Shown: positions 24,563 through 36,191 of the stretch, one piece after another
Position numbering within the stretch: the first letter of the stretch is position 1
Layout: each line of letters starts with the position of its first letter
DNA from: Gloeophyllum trabeum ATCC 11539
Lineage: Eukaryota; Basidiomycota; Agaricomycetes; Gloeophyllales; Gloeophyllaceae
NCBI RefSeq assembly: GCF_000344685.1
Contig: NW_006920410.1
Location: 2,668,570-2,732,569, forward strand
DNA: 64,000 bases
Reading direction: 5' to 3'
Notes under the pieces: model-generated
Database searches by the model: none
Seen by the model: only the letters and a program-made list of their open reading frames with translations
Told to the model about the DNA's origin: nothing
Made by a program: the position numbers and the translations under genes

Positions 24563-26524
24563 TTACTCCAAGGAGTACTGGCCGCCTGATGTCTTGATGA
24601 CCACGGGCCGCTTCTCGTCGAGGCTTATGCGGCCTGCGTGCAGGATGGCGGTCGTGGCGACGGTGTTCGCGATCGTCGGCAGCCCGTGCGCGTCGAACTC
24701 CTCGGGCTTTGCGAGCCCCGCGTTGACGCTGCGCGCGGCGTCGACGAACTTTTCGATGGAAACGTAGCCGTAACCCCGCTGGCCGTCAAAGTGGCCCGAC
24801 TCCGAGGGCGAGTATTTCATGCTGATGGGAACGATGTTCGGACCGGTGATCAGCGCACAAATTCCGCACGAGCAGCGAGCGAGATGGCCATACGCACTAG
24901 AAGGGGTTGAACCACGACTTGCCGGTGTCGTCGACCGTGACGTCGTACCCGCGGTGCGCCTGGTCAACGCTTATATCGCCCTGCGCCGCGGTCCCGCACC
25001 ATCAGCAAAGGCACACCACAAACGCCCGCGCACACGCATACCTTCTCGGCCATGTAGTACCAGTGCTGCGCGCTGTGCACGCCGGTCTTGAGCGGGTGCG
25101 TCCAGCTGGCGGTGTACACGGCGGTGCCGCGGTGCGCGGCGCTGCTGAGGCTCTGCCAGTCGACGAGGAGCGTGATCGTGTCCTCGGTCTGCGGGACGCA
25201 GTTGTACGGCGGCGAGGTCGCGATGCCCGCGGCGGCGGACGCGACGACGCGCGTGGGCACCGCGCGGCCCTGCATCATCCAGCAGTGGATGTCGATGTGG
25301 TGCGAGGAGAGGTAGTAGCTGGTGGGTAGCGGTGAGTAAGGGTGAGTGTGAGGGAGGGGGGGGAAATGGGCGTGCCTGATGTCGGAGTCCTTGCCCGCCC
25401 AGGCGCGGAAGGTCTCCAGCTGGCTCTTGGGCTGGCTCATCCACGCGCTGAAGAAGTTGAACTCGCCGAGCGTCTGCGCGCGCGCCTTTGCGTCGCTGTA
25501 CACCGGGTCGAAGCTGCAGTCGCGCGGGTCAGCGTGCGGGGGTGCGTGGACGGACAGGGAGGGACGCGCCGCTTGTGGTGCTCGACGAAGCAGACGACGC
25601 CGTGCTTTTTGGCGGCGGCGATGAGCGCGTTGTGGTGCTTGAGCTGCTGGACGGCGGGCTTGGTCACGAGGACGTGGAGGCCGCGCTCGATGGCGTAGAG
25701 GGCGATGTCGTAGTGCGTGTCTGAAGGGCGCCGTCAGCAAGGTTCACTGAGTTGATGCATAAGCGGGACGTACTGTCGGGCGTGAAGATGATGACTGCGT
25801 CCCCCTTGGACAGCTTGTCGATGGCAGTCTTGTCTGCAGTCCGGTTATAAGTGTTCAGCTCTACCGGAAAAGCCACTCGTACGCACAAGCCAGAGGGTCG
25901 ACCTTGCCCTCTTCCGGGAATGCATCGAACCTAGTGGCAGACAACCCGTCACGACACTGTCACTCGGTGTAATATCCGCTGTTGACTCACGAGACGTCCA
26001 TGTCCTTGTACACACCGGCGATGTTCTCTTGCAAGTGCTGGCGGATGGCGGGGAACTTGCCCCCGTTGACGCCAACCATGCTGAGCTTCTCGACCTGCGC
26101 CGAGCGGTTAGGTTAGCATTCGGTGAGCAGCAAAGGGAATGTACATGCCTTGCCCAATCGCCGGAGATCGAAGAGTGTCAGGCCGACGACCTAAGTCGTC
26201 TTGAGCATCTGCAATTCAGCCGCAAATTCAGGGGTTGGTACTCACTCCGATCTGAGTGCAAAGTGTCTGGTAAGTAACTGGTGCTGTGAGGATCGGTGAA
26301 TGCACGGACCTTCTTGTCAGACTTGGATGCACCACTTCCTGTCCATCCCGTGGTATACTCTCCCTGTACAAGTACCTTGGCCTTCAGTCTTGACGCAGAC
26401 GCCTGGCAAGTGGAATCACTGACCGTACCACCTAATCGTGAATGCGGCGATCAGTCGCGTGTGACGAGCTACTTGGACTGGAGGACTTACACATCAAGCA
26501 GTTGAGCTTCTGAAGGTTGGCCAT
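24563..26524 (-). CDS. Gfo/Idh/MocA-family NAD(P)-dependent oxidoreductase with microexons
   Basis: Thirteen exons on the minus strand, ATG at 26524 and TAA at 24565-24563. The spliced N-terminus reads [20 protein letters not shown], where GTGEYTTG is the dinucleotide-binding loop. [40 protein letters not shown] and [16 protein letters not shown] follow; TKP replaces the EKP catalytic-lysine motif of the family. Then [50 protein letters not shown] and [20 protein letters not shown]. The C-terminus is [21 protein letters not shown]. The fold acts on a sugar or related polyol; the substrate cannot be read. Two exons are only 8 and 6 nt, and three introns appear to start with GC (donors at 26148, 25569 and 25375). 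A MITE lies 158 bp upstream of the ATG. Confidence 0.85.
26246..26251 (-). other. 6-nt microexon in the oxidoreductase gene
   Basis: On the minus strand CACTCAG|ATCGGA|GTGAGT: two codons (Ile-Gly) between clear splice sites. They complete [17 protein letters not shown], matching the spacing that I know for this protein family. Without them two residues are missing. Confidence 0.65.
26424..26431 (-). other. 8-nt microexon in the oxidoreductase gene
   Basis: On the minus strand GATTAG|GTGGTACG|GTCAGTG: eight coding bases lie between an acceptor and a donor. They are required to join CLM to GEYTTG as LMCGTGEYTTG, restoring the conserved GTGEYTTG nucleotide-binding loop in phase. Confidence 0.7.
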
Positions 26525-26674
26525 TTCTTAGAGCGTCGGCGTAGCACAGAGAGGGGGCAGAGAAGGACAGGAGAGGATGCATAGCGAGTCCGACGGCCAA
26601 TGTTTAAGTAGAGCCCTGGACTGTGAGTGCAGACGGACCGCGGCGGGCCGGGAGCCAACCGGGCCGGTGACCGC

Positions 26675-26682
26675 CCAAGTCC
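26675..26682 (+). repeat. Target-site duplication, left copy (CCAAGTCC)
   Basis: Exact 8-bp direct repeat of 27202-27209 immediately outside the left TIR. Confidence 0.9.
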
Positions 26683-26718
26683 AGGACCCCTGAAAATACC
26701 GATGGAGGTTAGATACCA
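26683..26718 (+). repeat. Left terminal inverted repeat of the MITE
   Basis: Thirty-six bases pairing with the reverse complement of 27166-27201; differences at positions 14 (A/G) and 19 (G/A). Confidence 0.9.
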
Positions 26719-27165
26719 ATTCCGTAAAAAAGTGAGGTCTGGAGGCCGTATGTTAGATACGGTTGCGGTAAAATGTGGCGAAGCGCCCAAGAGGCCGGAT
26801 ACTTCAGTCCCGGTAGAATTGAGGCTCAATATCCAAGGTCAGATACTATTGTGGTATATTCCCGGCTTCTCCCGGCACCCAATCACTCACTTGTGCAGCC
26901 ACAATTTGCCTCAATAAATATTTGAGCTGAGATTGCACTGTTTTGGCAACATTGGCCCTATATATGGCATATTGTAGCGAATAATGCCTTATTTTGATCA
27001 AATTTGGCTAAGAAAAAACCTTGTAACCGGATCAAACTTCGGAGGTTGGATATCTGGGTCCCGGTAAATCTCGAGCCACACGGCTAGGTTGGTATCGCGT
27101 CCCGGTAAAAACAGCCAAATTAGGCGAAATTCGGTCCCGGTAAAAATGAAGGAAATCAGGTTCTC

Positions 27166-27201
27166 TGGTATCTAACCTCCATTGGTACTTTCAGGGGTCC
27201 T
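27166..27201 (-). repeat. Right terminal inverted repeat of the MITE
   Basis: Mirror partner of 26683-26718, reading TGGTATCTAACCTCCATTGG at its inner end and CAGGGGTCCT at the outer end. Confidence 0.9.
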
Positions 27202-27209
27202 CCAAGTCC
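27202..27209 (+). repeat. Target-site duplication, right copy (CCAAGTCC)
   Basis: Exact 8-bp direct repeat of 26675-26682 immediately outside the right TIR. Confidence 0.9.
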
Positions 27210-28017
27210 TCTGAATGACGGGGCGACCGTGACCGGGACGCGTCTGGCGCGTGCACGACGCGAGAAACCCGACGGCGCGTGAAAGGGTGCGGGTGAAGGC
27301 ACGGCGCGTCGGGCCCGACCGAGGACGGCGGCGCGCGGTGTGACGGCGTCACGGAAAATAATGGGTGTCAGAGACACAATAAATCGAGCGAGCGTTGTGA
27401 TAATCTGGGTGGCGAGGAGGGATCAGCGTGAAATGGAAAACCTGACGTGAAAGGGCGCGAGATGTGTCGCAGATGGACGCAGGCCCGAGCGCGAGGGAAA
27501 TCGATGGAGAGTCGGGCGCAGATGGTTGTCAGTGCCGAGCGGGTGGCGGGGGCGGGAAGGCGGCAACGGGGAGAGGCGAGCGAGCGAGTGAATGGGAGAA
27601 GGCCGGTTAGGCGCAGCGAATAGCCGGGCGGTGTGGGTCCGCGCGCGCCTGCGCCTTCTTTGGGAACATCCTTTCGCCTCGGGCGTGAAGAGGTGAAGAA
27701 CGTGAAGGGCGGCTGGAGGGCGGACGCCGGGTGCCCTGGGTCTGGCGCGGTGGACACATCCTGCCAGGACGAACCGAACCGAGCGCTGGCCGACGCAGAA
27801 GCCCCCGACGCGTGTCGGGACCGGAGGCGGAGAAGCACAGGCAAGGCCCCGATCAGTGCAGTGGCGGTGCAGGCTGGCGTCTGACATGATGTCAATGCAG
27901 AGCGTGCTGGAGTGCTGCTGCCAGCGTGCCACTCGCCTTGCATTCGATGCGAGTGCTTTCCGATAGTCTCTATCTGCCTTTACGACTTGCACGCCTCGTC
28001 GTTCGGACCCGCCCAGG
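27210..28017. other. GC-rich promoter/leader region of the gene at 28018
   Basis: Long overlapping frames exist on the minus strand (about 27370-28080) but reflect high GC and few stops; they contain no known domain. The stretch is best read as the promoter and leader of the plus-strand gene at 28018. Confidence 0.45.
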
Positions 28018-31000
28018 ATGGCGCATCCCCCGCCAGAGTCGTCCTTTACGCCTCGCAAAGAATTCATGCCGACCCAGCACATCTACTCCACTTTCTCGCT
28101 CATGACCCTCTCCAGCAGCAACCTCATCCGCCTCTATTCCTTCCCCCCGGCTTTCATCAAGCTCCTGCGCAAACACCTCAACGACCGCGGCCTCCTCACA
28201 GCAACCCGTCAAGACGCTGGCCAGACCTGCTACGAGTACACCGTCGACGGCCGGCCCTGGGCTGCCCCAAAGAGCATCGACAGCGAGCGTCTCATCGTCG
28301 ATCTGCTCCACATCATCCTCAGCCATGGCTACAATTTCCTCTCCACTGTTGACTATGGCCGGGAGCACGACGACAAGGTCGCCATAGCCTTCTCCAAGCC
28401 CCAGCCGCTCATGGACCGCGACCCGATCAAGTTCAGCTCGAGCACCAACCTCGGCAGAGGGCCCTCGCCCTTCCCCAGCGGCTCCTCCGCAACCCTCGCA
28501 CCGCAGTCCCCCACACTCGCCCATGCGCAGCTCAACAACGAGCCCAGACAAATGATCGCTACCAAGGTCCCCTTTGCTGTCTCTTTCCCGTCCGCCAGCC
28601 TCTTGCGCGTTATATCCCCGCCTCTGAACGATACACCCGCCATTTTGCAGGCCGTCCGTAGTTCCTGGCCTCGTGGTGTCATCTCCGAGAAGAAAGTAGG
28701 CGAAGCGTACGAGTTCAAGCTCAGAGGCTACAAATGTAAGTACAGCCTCGGCATCACATCACCCTGCTCAACCCCGAGCTACGCCAACACGAATATAGCA
28801 CTAACTCCTATTTGCCGCCTAGGGTTCCAAGAGGACACATACGCAACCGACTCCCTGCAGCACATCCTCACCCTGCTCTCCTCGCTCGACACGCACGCCT
28901 TCACGCTCCTCACCTCGCTCACCCTCACCAACCGCTCGCGCGTCAAGGACCTCTGGATCTTCACCGGCGCGGGGCCCGAGATCCCCGACGAGCCCCTCGA
29001 GGACCGCGACTCCATCCTCTTCCCCCCCGGCAGCAGCATCCTCAGCCACAGCAACTCGCACGCCGACTTCCAGCAGCCGGGCAGCCCGCTCGCCGGCCAC
29101 CGGCGGCTCGCGACCGTCCCCGACGTCGGCGGTGAGCCCAGTTCTCCCGCGACGCCCACGGCCGCGAACCCCGGACACAGGCGCTCGATGACCGAGCCCA
29201 TCCCGCAGATCCCAGCGCGCCAGCAGAGCCCGCTCGCGCAGACCATCCTGCGCAAACACACGCCGCGCACGCAGTGGTCCGAGTCGCAGCCCGCCAACCC
29301 GCCCCAGCCCCAGCCCCAGCCCCAGCCCCAGCAGAGCAGGAAGCCCCCGCCGATCGACATGACGGGCGTCGGCGCGTTCACCAAGCCGGGCCACCTGCGC
29401 AACCTGTCGCTCGGCGGGCAGCCGTCGCCGTCGATCATCTACGCGACGGGCGGCGCCGGCGCGCGGCGGAACAGCGAGGGCGACGAGACGCCGACGCCGC
29501 GCGCGCGCGAGGAGCGCGACGCGTTCTTCCCGAACCCGCTCTCGCCGCCGTCGATGTACGAGCGGCGCGACCCGGACCTGAGCGCGCTCGCGCCGCCGAA
29601 GCCGTGGGTGCAGCGCAGCTCGGCGGAGGTGCGCAACCCGTTCCTGGGCATGTTCTCGAAGGAGCGCGCGAGGGAGCGCGAGGGGGAGGCGAGGGAGGGG
29701 TCGGTCAGGACGGGCCCGCGCTCGCGCAGGGCGAGCAGCCTCAGCCCCGGGCAGGAGCTCGGCGCGGGCGGGCGGCGGCGCTCGAGGCTGGGGAGCATGC
29801 CCGGCCCGCTGGTCGTCCAGAACCCGGACCCGACGCCGATCGAGGAGGTCAGGAGTAATCCCATGAGCCCCGTGGGCGCGTCGGCGCCGGAGCTCGCGCT
29901 CCCAGGCGGGTTTGGCGAGGAGAGAGGTGAGGTTCCGAATGGGTTCCCGCCGCCGCCGCCGGTGATCACGACGACGCCCCCCGCGGACGAGCAGCCCCCG
30001 TCTGAGTTTATGGCTTCGCCTTCGCCGCCTCCGCAGTCGAATGGGGGTCCGCCAGCGGTGCAGGCCAAGGCTGCGACGCCATCGCCGCCGTTGCTCAGCC
30101 CGGGCGCGTTCAGGGATTCGGCGTTCTCCACCGGGTCGAGGGAGTCTGGCTGGACGGGCACAGAGAGGAGCAAGAGCATCGAGATTCCGATCAAGTGGAC
30201 GGGGCCTCCTGGAAGCGAGAATGCCGCGAGAGTGCCGAGCGATATCAGAGAAGAAGACGGAGAAGGTGTCATGTTCCCTGGTGGATGGGCTGACTCGCAT
30301 GAACAGGAGAGGCCGGTCGAATCCGCGCCTCCGATGCAGAGGGAGAGGTCACAGAGCGTGCCCATGTCGGTCGGACTCGGCAGCGATATCGACGGCTCGG
30401 GGAGCCTGGGTGCTTTGGCCCTGTCCGGTGACAGGATGAGTCGCAGCCTTGATCTGTCCGCTAGCGAGGTCGAGAGGCTCCGGGAGCAAGCACAGAAGGA
30501 GGTCGACGCGAGGGTGAGCTCGCCGGACTTTGACCCGGGCTTGGCGCGAAAGTCCAGCAGGGGCGTCGTTGGGGTGCTGAACAGTCGGGGCGTATCCGTG
30601 CTCAGCGGCGTCACGACCGACTCGAGGTTCAATAGCATCCTGCGACGCGATGCGTCCCACCCGAAGCAGGCGAATGGCGGCATACCTAGAGGTCCTGCGC
30701 GATCGACATTGGGCAGCAACGCGGGCCCCCCGCCTTCGTGGTTGCCAAAGCACCTGACTACACCAACCCCGCTCTCTGCGCAGTCACCTCCGCGTCCAGG
30801 TCCAAGTCATGCTCCCCCTGCCGCACAACCTCAACAACGGCCACCCGCGCAACCCCATCCTCAGCTCCAGAGACGAGTCACACCTCCGAAGCTCGATACA
30901 CTACCGAGTGCGGCACCGCTGGATCGGTCGAAGAGCCAGCTCTCCCCGCGGAAACTCCAGAAGTCGCCGAGTGATGATGCCCGGAGGGAGCGGGAGAAGC

Positions 31001-31422
31001 AGCTCGCGCACCAGTCGTCGATAAGTGAAGGCTGGGTATGGATCAACGTCGAGAACGCCACCCCGAGAGGGTCTGGCGCAGGTCAGGCGAAACGTGCGGC
31101 AGGACCGAGTTCATTGGGTAAGACTGCTGTGGACGGTGACGGCAGGACGCGGAAAGGCAGCCACGAGAAGGGCGGCAAGGGCAAGTTCTTCTTGCTTGGT
31201 AGGAAAGCCAACGCGGGCGCGGGTGCGCCGGACAAGAAGAAGCTGGCGAAGAAGGCTGGTCCTACTACCGCGGACGCGTCGAGGAATGCGGCAGCGGCGC
31301 AACCGCAGCCGCGGGTAGCGAATGGTACGTCGGCGCAGGCGCAGTCGAGAATACCGCAGAGGGCGGGGGCAGAGCCAAGAACAGAACCGAGATCTAATTA
31401 CCGACCTGCGAGGCCCAAGTAA
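28018..31422 (+). CDS. Large protein of unknown function with duplicated N-terminal module and disordered tail
   Basis: Two exons (28018-28735, 28823-31422) give 1105 residues. Two copies of one module can be seen: FIKLLRKHLNDRGLL ... YEYTVDGRPWAAPKSIDSER ... ILSHGYNFLSTVDYGRE (about residues 43-130) and ILQAVRSSWPRGVISEKKVG ... YEFKLRGYKWFQEDTYATDS ... LLTSLTLTNRSRVKDLWIFT (about 210-290). Both share Y-E-[YF]-x-[VL]-x-G-x-x-W, a helix and a closing beta pattern. The remaining 800 residues are Pro/Ser/Arg-rich and disordered, with a PQPQPQ tract and a very basic C-terminus (GKFFLLGRKANAGAG, KKKLAKKAG). I recognise the module from conserved uncharacterised fungal proteins only. The intron is 87 nt, has no stop and keeps frame, so retention would add 29 residues. 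Confidence 0.75.
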   Translation: MAHPPPESSFTPRKEFMPTQHIYSTFSLMTLSSSNLIRLYSFPPAFIKLLRKHLNDRGLLTATRQDAGQTCYEYTVDGRPWAAPKSIDSERLIVDLLHIILSHGYNFLSTVDYGREHDDKVAIAFSKPQPLMDRDPIKFSSSTNLGRGPSPFPSGSSATLAPQSPTLAHAQLNNEPRQMIATKVPFAVSFPSASLLRVISPPLNDTPAILQAVRSSWPRGVISEKKVGEAYEFKLRGYKCKYSLGITSPCSTPSYANTNIALTPICRLGFQEDTYATDSLQHILTLLSSLDTHAFTLLTSLTLTNRSRVKDLWIFTGAGPEIPDEPLEDRDSILFPPGSSILSHSNSHADFQQPGSPLAGHRRLATVPDVGGEPSSPATPTAANPGHRRSMTEPIPQIPARQQSPLAQTILRKHTPRTQWSESQPANPPQPQPQPQPQQSRKPPPIDMTGVGAFTKPGHLRNLSLGGQPSPSIIYATGGAGARRNSEGDETPTPRAREERDAFFPNPLSPPSMYERRDPDLSALAPPKPWVQRSSAEVRNPFLGMFSKERAREREGEAREGSVRTGPRSRRASSLSPGQELGAGGRRRSRLGSMPGPLVVQNPDPTPIEEVRSNPMSPVGASAPELALPGGFGEERGEVPNGFPPPPPVITTTPPADEQPPSEFMASPSPPPQSNGGPPAVQAKAATPSPPLLSPGAFRDSAFSTGSRESGWTGTERSKSIEIPIKWTGPPGSENAARVPSDIREEDGEGVMFPGGWADSHEQERPVESAPPMQRERSQSVPMSVGLGSDIDGSGSLGALALSGDRMSRSLDLSASEVERLREQAQKEVDARVSSPDFDPGLARKSSRGVVGVLNSRGVSVLSGVTTDSRFNSILRRDASHPKQANGGIPRGPARSTLGSNAGPPPSWLPKHLTTPTPLSAQSPPRPGPSHAPPAAQPQQRPPAQPHPQLQRRVTPPKLDTLPSAAPLDRSKSQLSPRKLQKSPSDDARREREKQLAHQSSISEGWVWINVENATPRGSGAGQAKRAAGPSSLGKTAVDGDGRTRKGSHEKGGKGKFFLLGRKANAGAGAPDKKKLAKKAGPTTADASRNAAAAQPQPRVANGTSAQAQSRIPQRAGAEPRTEPRSNYRPARPK
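29301..29333 (+). repeat. Hexanucleotide microsatellite (CCCCAG)n
   Basis: About five tandem copies of CCCCAG within coding sequence, translated as a Pro-Gln repeat. It is a likely site of length variation in multiples of two residues. Confidence 0.8.
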
Positions 31423-31889
31423 GAGGCTCTTCCTGGTGTTTGGTATGTATATACTGGTACGTATTCCATGGGCTGCATGGGCCCCCCATGATTGACCTGT
31501 TTGCCAGTCTAGCGAGCAGAGCTCTTGTACGATAACGATCTCGCGATACTGCGTTGTTTCTCCTCCATCTTTTGGAACTTTATACCTCTTGTAAGATCAC
31601 CCTGATATCCGCTGCTATTTCTACTTGAGGATTCCTTGTACAGTATAACCTACTAGATTTCTTCTCGTTCTTTCATGCCTTCCAACTGCAATTGGTGGCT
31701 TGCAGCCTTGAACTTTTAATTATGGCTGTCGAATAGACGGACCTAGGACGTAGACGAACACCGTTCTGTAATGGCCTTACGATACTAATGAGAAAACGAT
31801 CATCTTGTAGATTTGCTGTGTCGCAGTTATCTTATCACTGTCCGACATACGTCCCAAATAGGAAATACCCATGTTACTTCCGTCATCGC
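31423..31889. other. Intergenic between the gene at 28018 and DLT1
   Basis: Holds the 3' UTR of one gene and the promoter of the next, both on the plus strand. It is AT-richer than its surroundings. No RNA gene or repeat seen. Confidence 0.4.
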
Positions 31890-32934
31890 ATGTTGTCGCG
31901 CAGGGGGACCATCGCTGAAGGCCTCTTCGTCCTTCTCGTCCTCGTCATTACATGCGCCCTCGGTCTCTCCGCGGTTCTCCTCCTCTCCCAGGTCATCCGG
32001 AACACAAATGGCCAGTCCCTCCAGCACAACTACAACCTCATTGTCGTAGGCGCGTCCTATGCCCTGGTCGTGAGTCTTGCTGTTTACTGGCGATCATGTA
32101 TTGCTGAGCAACGCTGGTTTGGCCAGTTGGTCGTATCCATTGCATTTTGCCTGAAACGCAGGCTAGCCGTAAGACGGAAACTCCAGCGGATTTCCAAGGT
32201 TTACAAGACTCTCGAGAAAGGTGACGTTCCGAAGGTATGCGCGGATTGCCCGTCAACTCCGCAAGCGCTGAGGCGTTTCATAGTCCGTGCACCAGTATAT
32301 CCTTCAGGAATATACCCGGACATGTCTTATTGCATTCGAGTCCCAGCCACGAGACGGTGTCCAGGAAGGTTGGGGCAGACCCGGTATGTCGATCCAACCG
32401 TCTCTGTAGCCCTTGCGTACGATCGCCCTTGGCCGCCGCAGGCAGTAAATACGCCGATATACATTTCCGCCGCTCACTGCTGGATACGATACCAGAAATA
32501 GGTAAGTACAGGGCAGACTGCTGTTCACAGGCTCCTGAAGTTCGCCAATCCTTCCGCGTAGATGCCTTGGCCCATCTAGTTATCCCGAGACACCCTCCGC
32601 TACGACCTCACGACCGCATGCTCCATCACTTTCGCTTCATTATACCCTTATTGCCGAAGGACAAGGATGGACTAACGCCTCTGCACTATTACGACTCTGC
32701 GATCCAGCTTGCCCGACATTCGTGCAGGGAACCATCCGAGATAGAGTACGAGGAAGGCTGCAAGGCCGCATCAGAGATCAAGCGCATGTGCGTAACCTCT
32801 CGCTTGCTGCCTCGGGCCCAGTATTATTTTCGACGTTCCTAGCACTAATGCTCGCTTGCTTCACTAGCCTGTACGAGTGTCGGCTAGAGATGCTGGAAGG
32901 GTCATCAACGGATCTGCAGCAGGATACCCGGTAG
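31890..32934 (+). CDS. DLT1: Dlt1-like membrane protein (defect at low temperature)
   Basis: Six exons (31890-32069, 32127-32234, 32284-32383, 32442-32501, 32562-32787, 32868-32934) give 246 residues. Two transmembrane helices open the protein (EGLFVLLVLVITCALGLSAV and NLIVVGASYALVLVVSIAFC). The cytoplasmic part reads RRKLQRISKVYKTLEKGDVP, EYTRTCLIAFESQPRDGVQE, LLDTIPEIDALAHLVIPRHP and ends CRLEMLEGSSTDLQQDTR. This order is that of the fungal Dlt1 family, needed for growth in the cold in yeast; its biochemical role is unknown. The first intron keeps frame if retained, so an unspliced reading can mislead. Confidence 0.82.
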
Positions 32935-33283
32935 CTTAATGTCGGCTGTAATCATGATGTGCGATATTGTCGCAGACGTCACTCTTCACAACGGGGATAT
33001 CAGTCGGAAAATGTGCTTCAACTACGCGGTATGACAGTGCTCTATATTGTCGAACATCCAGGAGGAGTTAGTTGCTTAGCGCGGTAACCTCATCCTCGGA
33101 GAAAAGAGCGAAAGCAATTTGACAACAATTAAAGATCGTATTGAGTAACACAAGACGCTTAGATTATATCCAGTCACCCGTATTCGTAACACCCAATGAG
33201 TTTGTAGTCTCCAACGCAATGGGAGAGCTCTATATTCCCCATCCATGTCCTAATAGATTGTGTAGACTTGCAAGAACACAGCA
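32935..33283. other. Convergent 3' region of DLT1 and CBR1
   Basis: 349 bp, AT-rich, holding the 3' UTRs of two convergent genes. No other feature. Confidence 0.4.
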
Positions 33284-34661
<1,378 letters not shown>

Positions 34662-36191
34662 ACAGTACGGCGCTCTGGCGTTTGCCTGGACCGCGGTCGA
34701 CGTGCAGCGTCGTACGACTTGCGCTCGGGGCTCGGGGCGGCCGCTTGAAACCGAGTTTTACGTCGGGACGCGGGCGCTAACAATGTCCACTTCATCTCCA
34801 CCATGTCTTCCAAAGCTGTCTATTCGCTTTCATTGTGGGGACTATCGAATACCTAGAGGGTAGTTTCTATGGCAGGATACAGGCTAGTGTATGATATACT
34901 CTAGTACGGGCAGTTGATCAGGGCCCAACCTTCCTGTACACTGCAGGTACTTGTCAATGGGAGTGGAAGTTGAGGCGCAAATGCGCGGTTGATGCGATAT
35001 CGTTGATTCGGAAAGGGACGTTTGGGTTGCCAAAACACCCGTTTCTAGACCTCTTCCAATTATAATGCAACCGGCTTCAATGGCAGCTACAGCTGTACGA
35101 TCAGGTGGGTCCACACAGGCGTACTGATAGATGCAGCTTCTGCTATCAACATAGACCTTTCGGAGGGATCTGGACGAATGGTTGCTATTGATGACGGCGA
35201 TCTAGCAATGGCGAGACTGAGCTGGATGACTGGACGCAGGTTGGCATGTACCATCCGAACCCTGTGTACTGTATGCGCATCAGAACTCGGAGTGTTCGTC
35301 CATCCGTCTCTTACCGTCTACGATCGTCATATCTGATGAGCGTAGGCTCGGACATTCGAGAGCTACATTCTCCGCGTTATTGCTTAGTGAAGTCCCTTTG
35401 CGCAGAGGCCAGCCTCGTATTAATCACGCACGCCGGGTGCAGTTAGGCAGATCTGCAGAGTTTCCAGAGTTCTTGTTGCAGCTATGGCGATGAGACAGAC
35501 ATCCAGTAATAGCACCGCAGCCCAGCTACATACATAGAGGCAAGAAATCAGAAGCTATGGGTGTATCTGGGGCGTCATATATGTGGGATCGTCAAACGGG
35601 TCAGAACAAGTGGCGACGTACATTAGCAGGACAAGTGCCTTGGCAAAGGCTGACCACGGTGCACAGCGACGAACCCACCACGACGGTTGCTGCGGGCGCC
35701 GGGCGAACTGCGAAAAGCACGGAAGGCTGCAGTCTGCAGACCGGGGACAGGATCCGGGTGGGCTGGGATTGCGGGCGCTGCCACGGTAACATATGCAGCC
35801 TACAATGCGTACTGAGCGTGGCTACAACAATCAGCAGGAGGACTGTGGCATTGAGGCGGATTACTGTACAATGCGGCGAGGCGCACGGTGTCTGGATGGA
35901 TTGATGTGGCGGTGGACCGGCTACTCGCTGCCGACGGCCGGGCGCAAGGAGTTGCCCAAACAAGTGTCAACAACGATCCTGGTTCGCGTTTTGTCGTAAA
36001 GCCTGGCCGCCGTCTCCTCTTTCCCGACCACAACCGACCTCCCCTCCCGCCCCCGTCCTCGGCCACACTTTCCAGGTCGGTGCTCAGGCCGCACTCTCGG
36101 CCGTCTTTTCTGTTTCTCTCTTCTTCTTGTCTTTCTTTTATCTATTTGGCAGCGCAGCCCAAACACGCCGGGCGTGTCTATATCTCTCAGC
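34662..36191. other. 1.5-kb divergent intergenic region between CBR1 and the phosphatase gene
   Basis: No frame is convincing. The last 200 bp before 36192 are pyrimidine-rich (CTTTCTTTT and CCTCTTTCCC runs), a common fungal leader. No repeats or RNA genes seen. Confidence 0.4.

Larger units (their letters stand above)
26683..27201. mobile_element. 519-bp MITE with 36-bp TIRs and 8-bp target-site duplication
   Basis: The ends form inverted repeats of 36 bp (26683-26718 and 27166-27201), identical at 34 of 36 positions, beginning AGGACCCCTGAAA and ending GGAGGTTAGATACCA. The flanking 8 bp CCAAGTCC is directly repeated at 26675-26682 and 27202-27209, so the insertion boundaries are exact. The inside has no coding potential and carries repeated GGTTNGATA...CCCGGTAAA modules. 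An 8-bp duplication is the rule for hAT elements and for the KDZ (Zisupton/Dileera/Kyakuja) group common in mushrooms; the ends do not settle which. It sits between the divergent oxidoreductase and the gene at 28018. Confidence 0.92.

Noticed and set aside
24964..25740. 258-codon continuous minus-strand frame
   Set aside because: It reads through introns of the oxidoreductase and inserts low-complexity His/Pro stretches into conserved motifs.
28819..30300. 493-codon minus-strand frame and other long antisense frames over the gene at 28018
   Set aside because: The region is extremely GC-rich with few stops on either strand. The antisense peptides are Arg/Gly/Pro-rich without domains, while the plus frame holds structured modules and a proper splice site.
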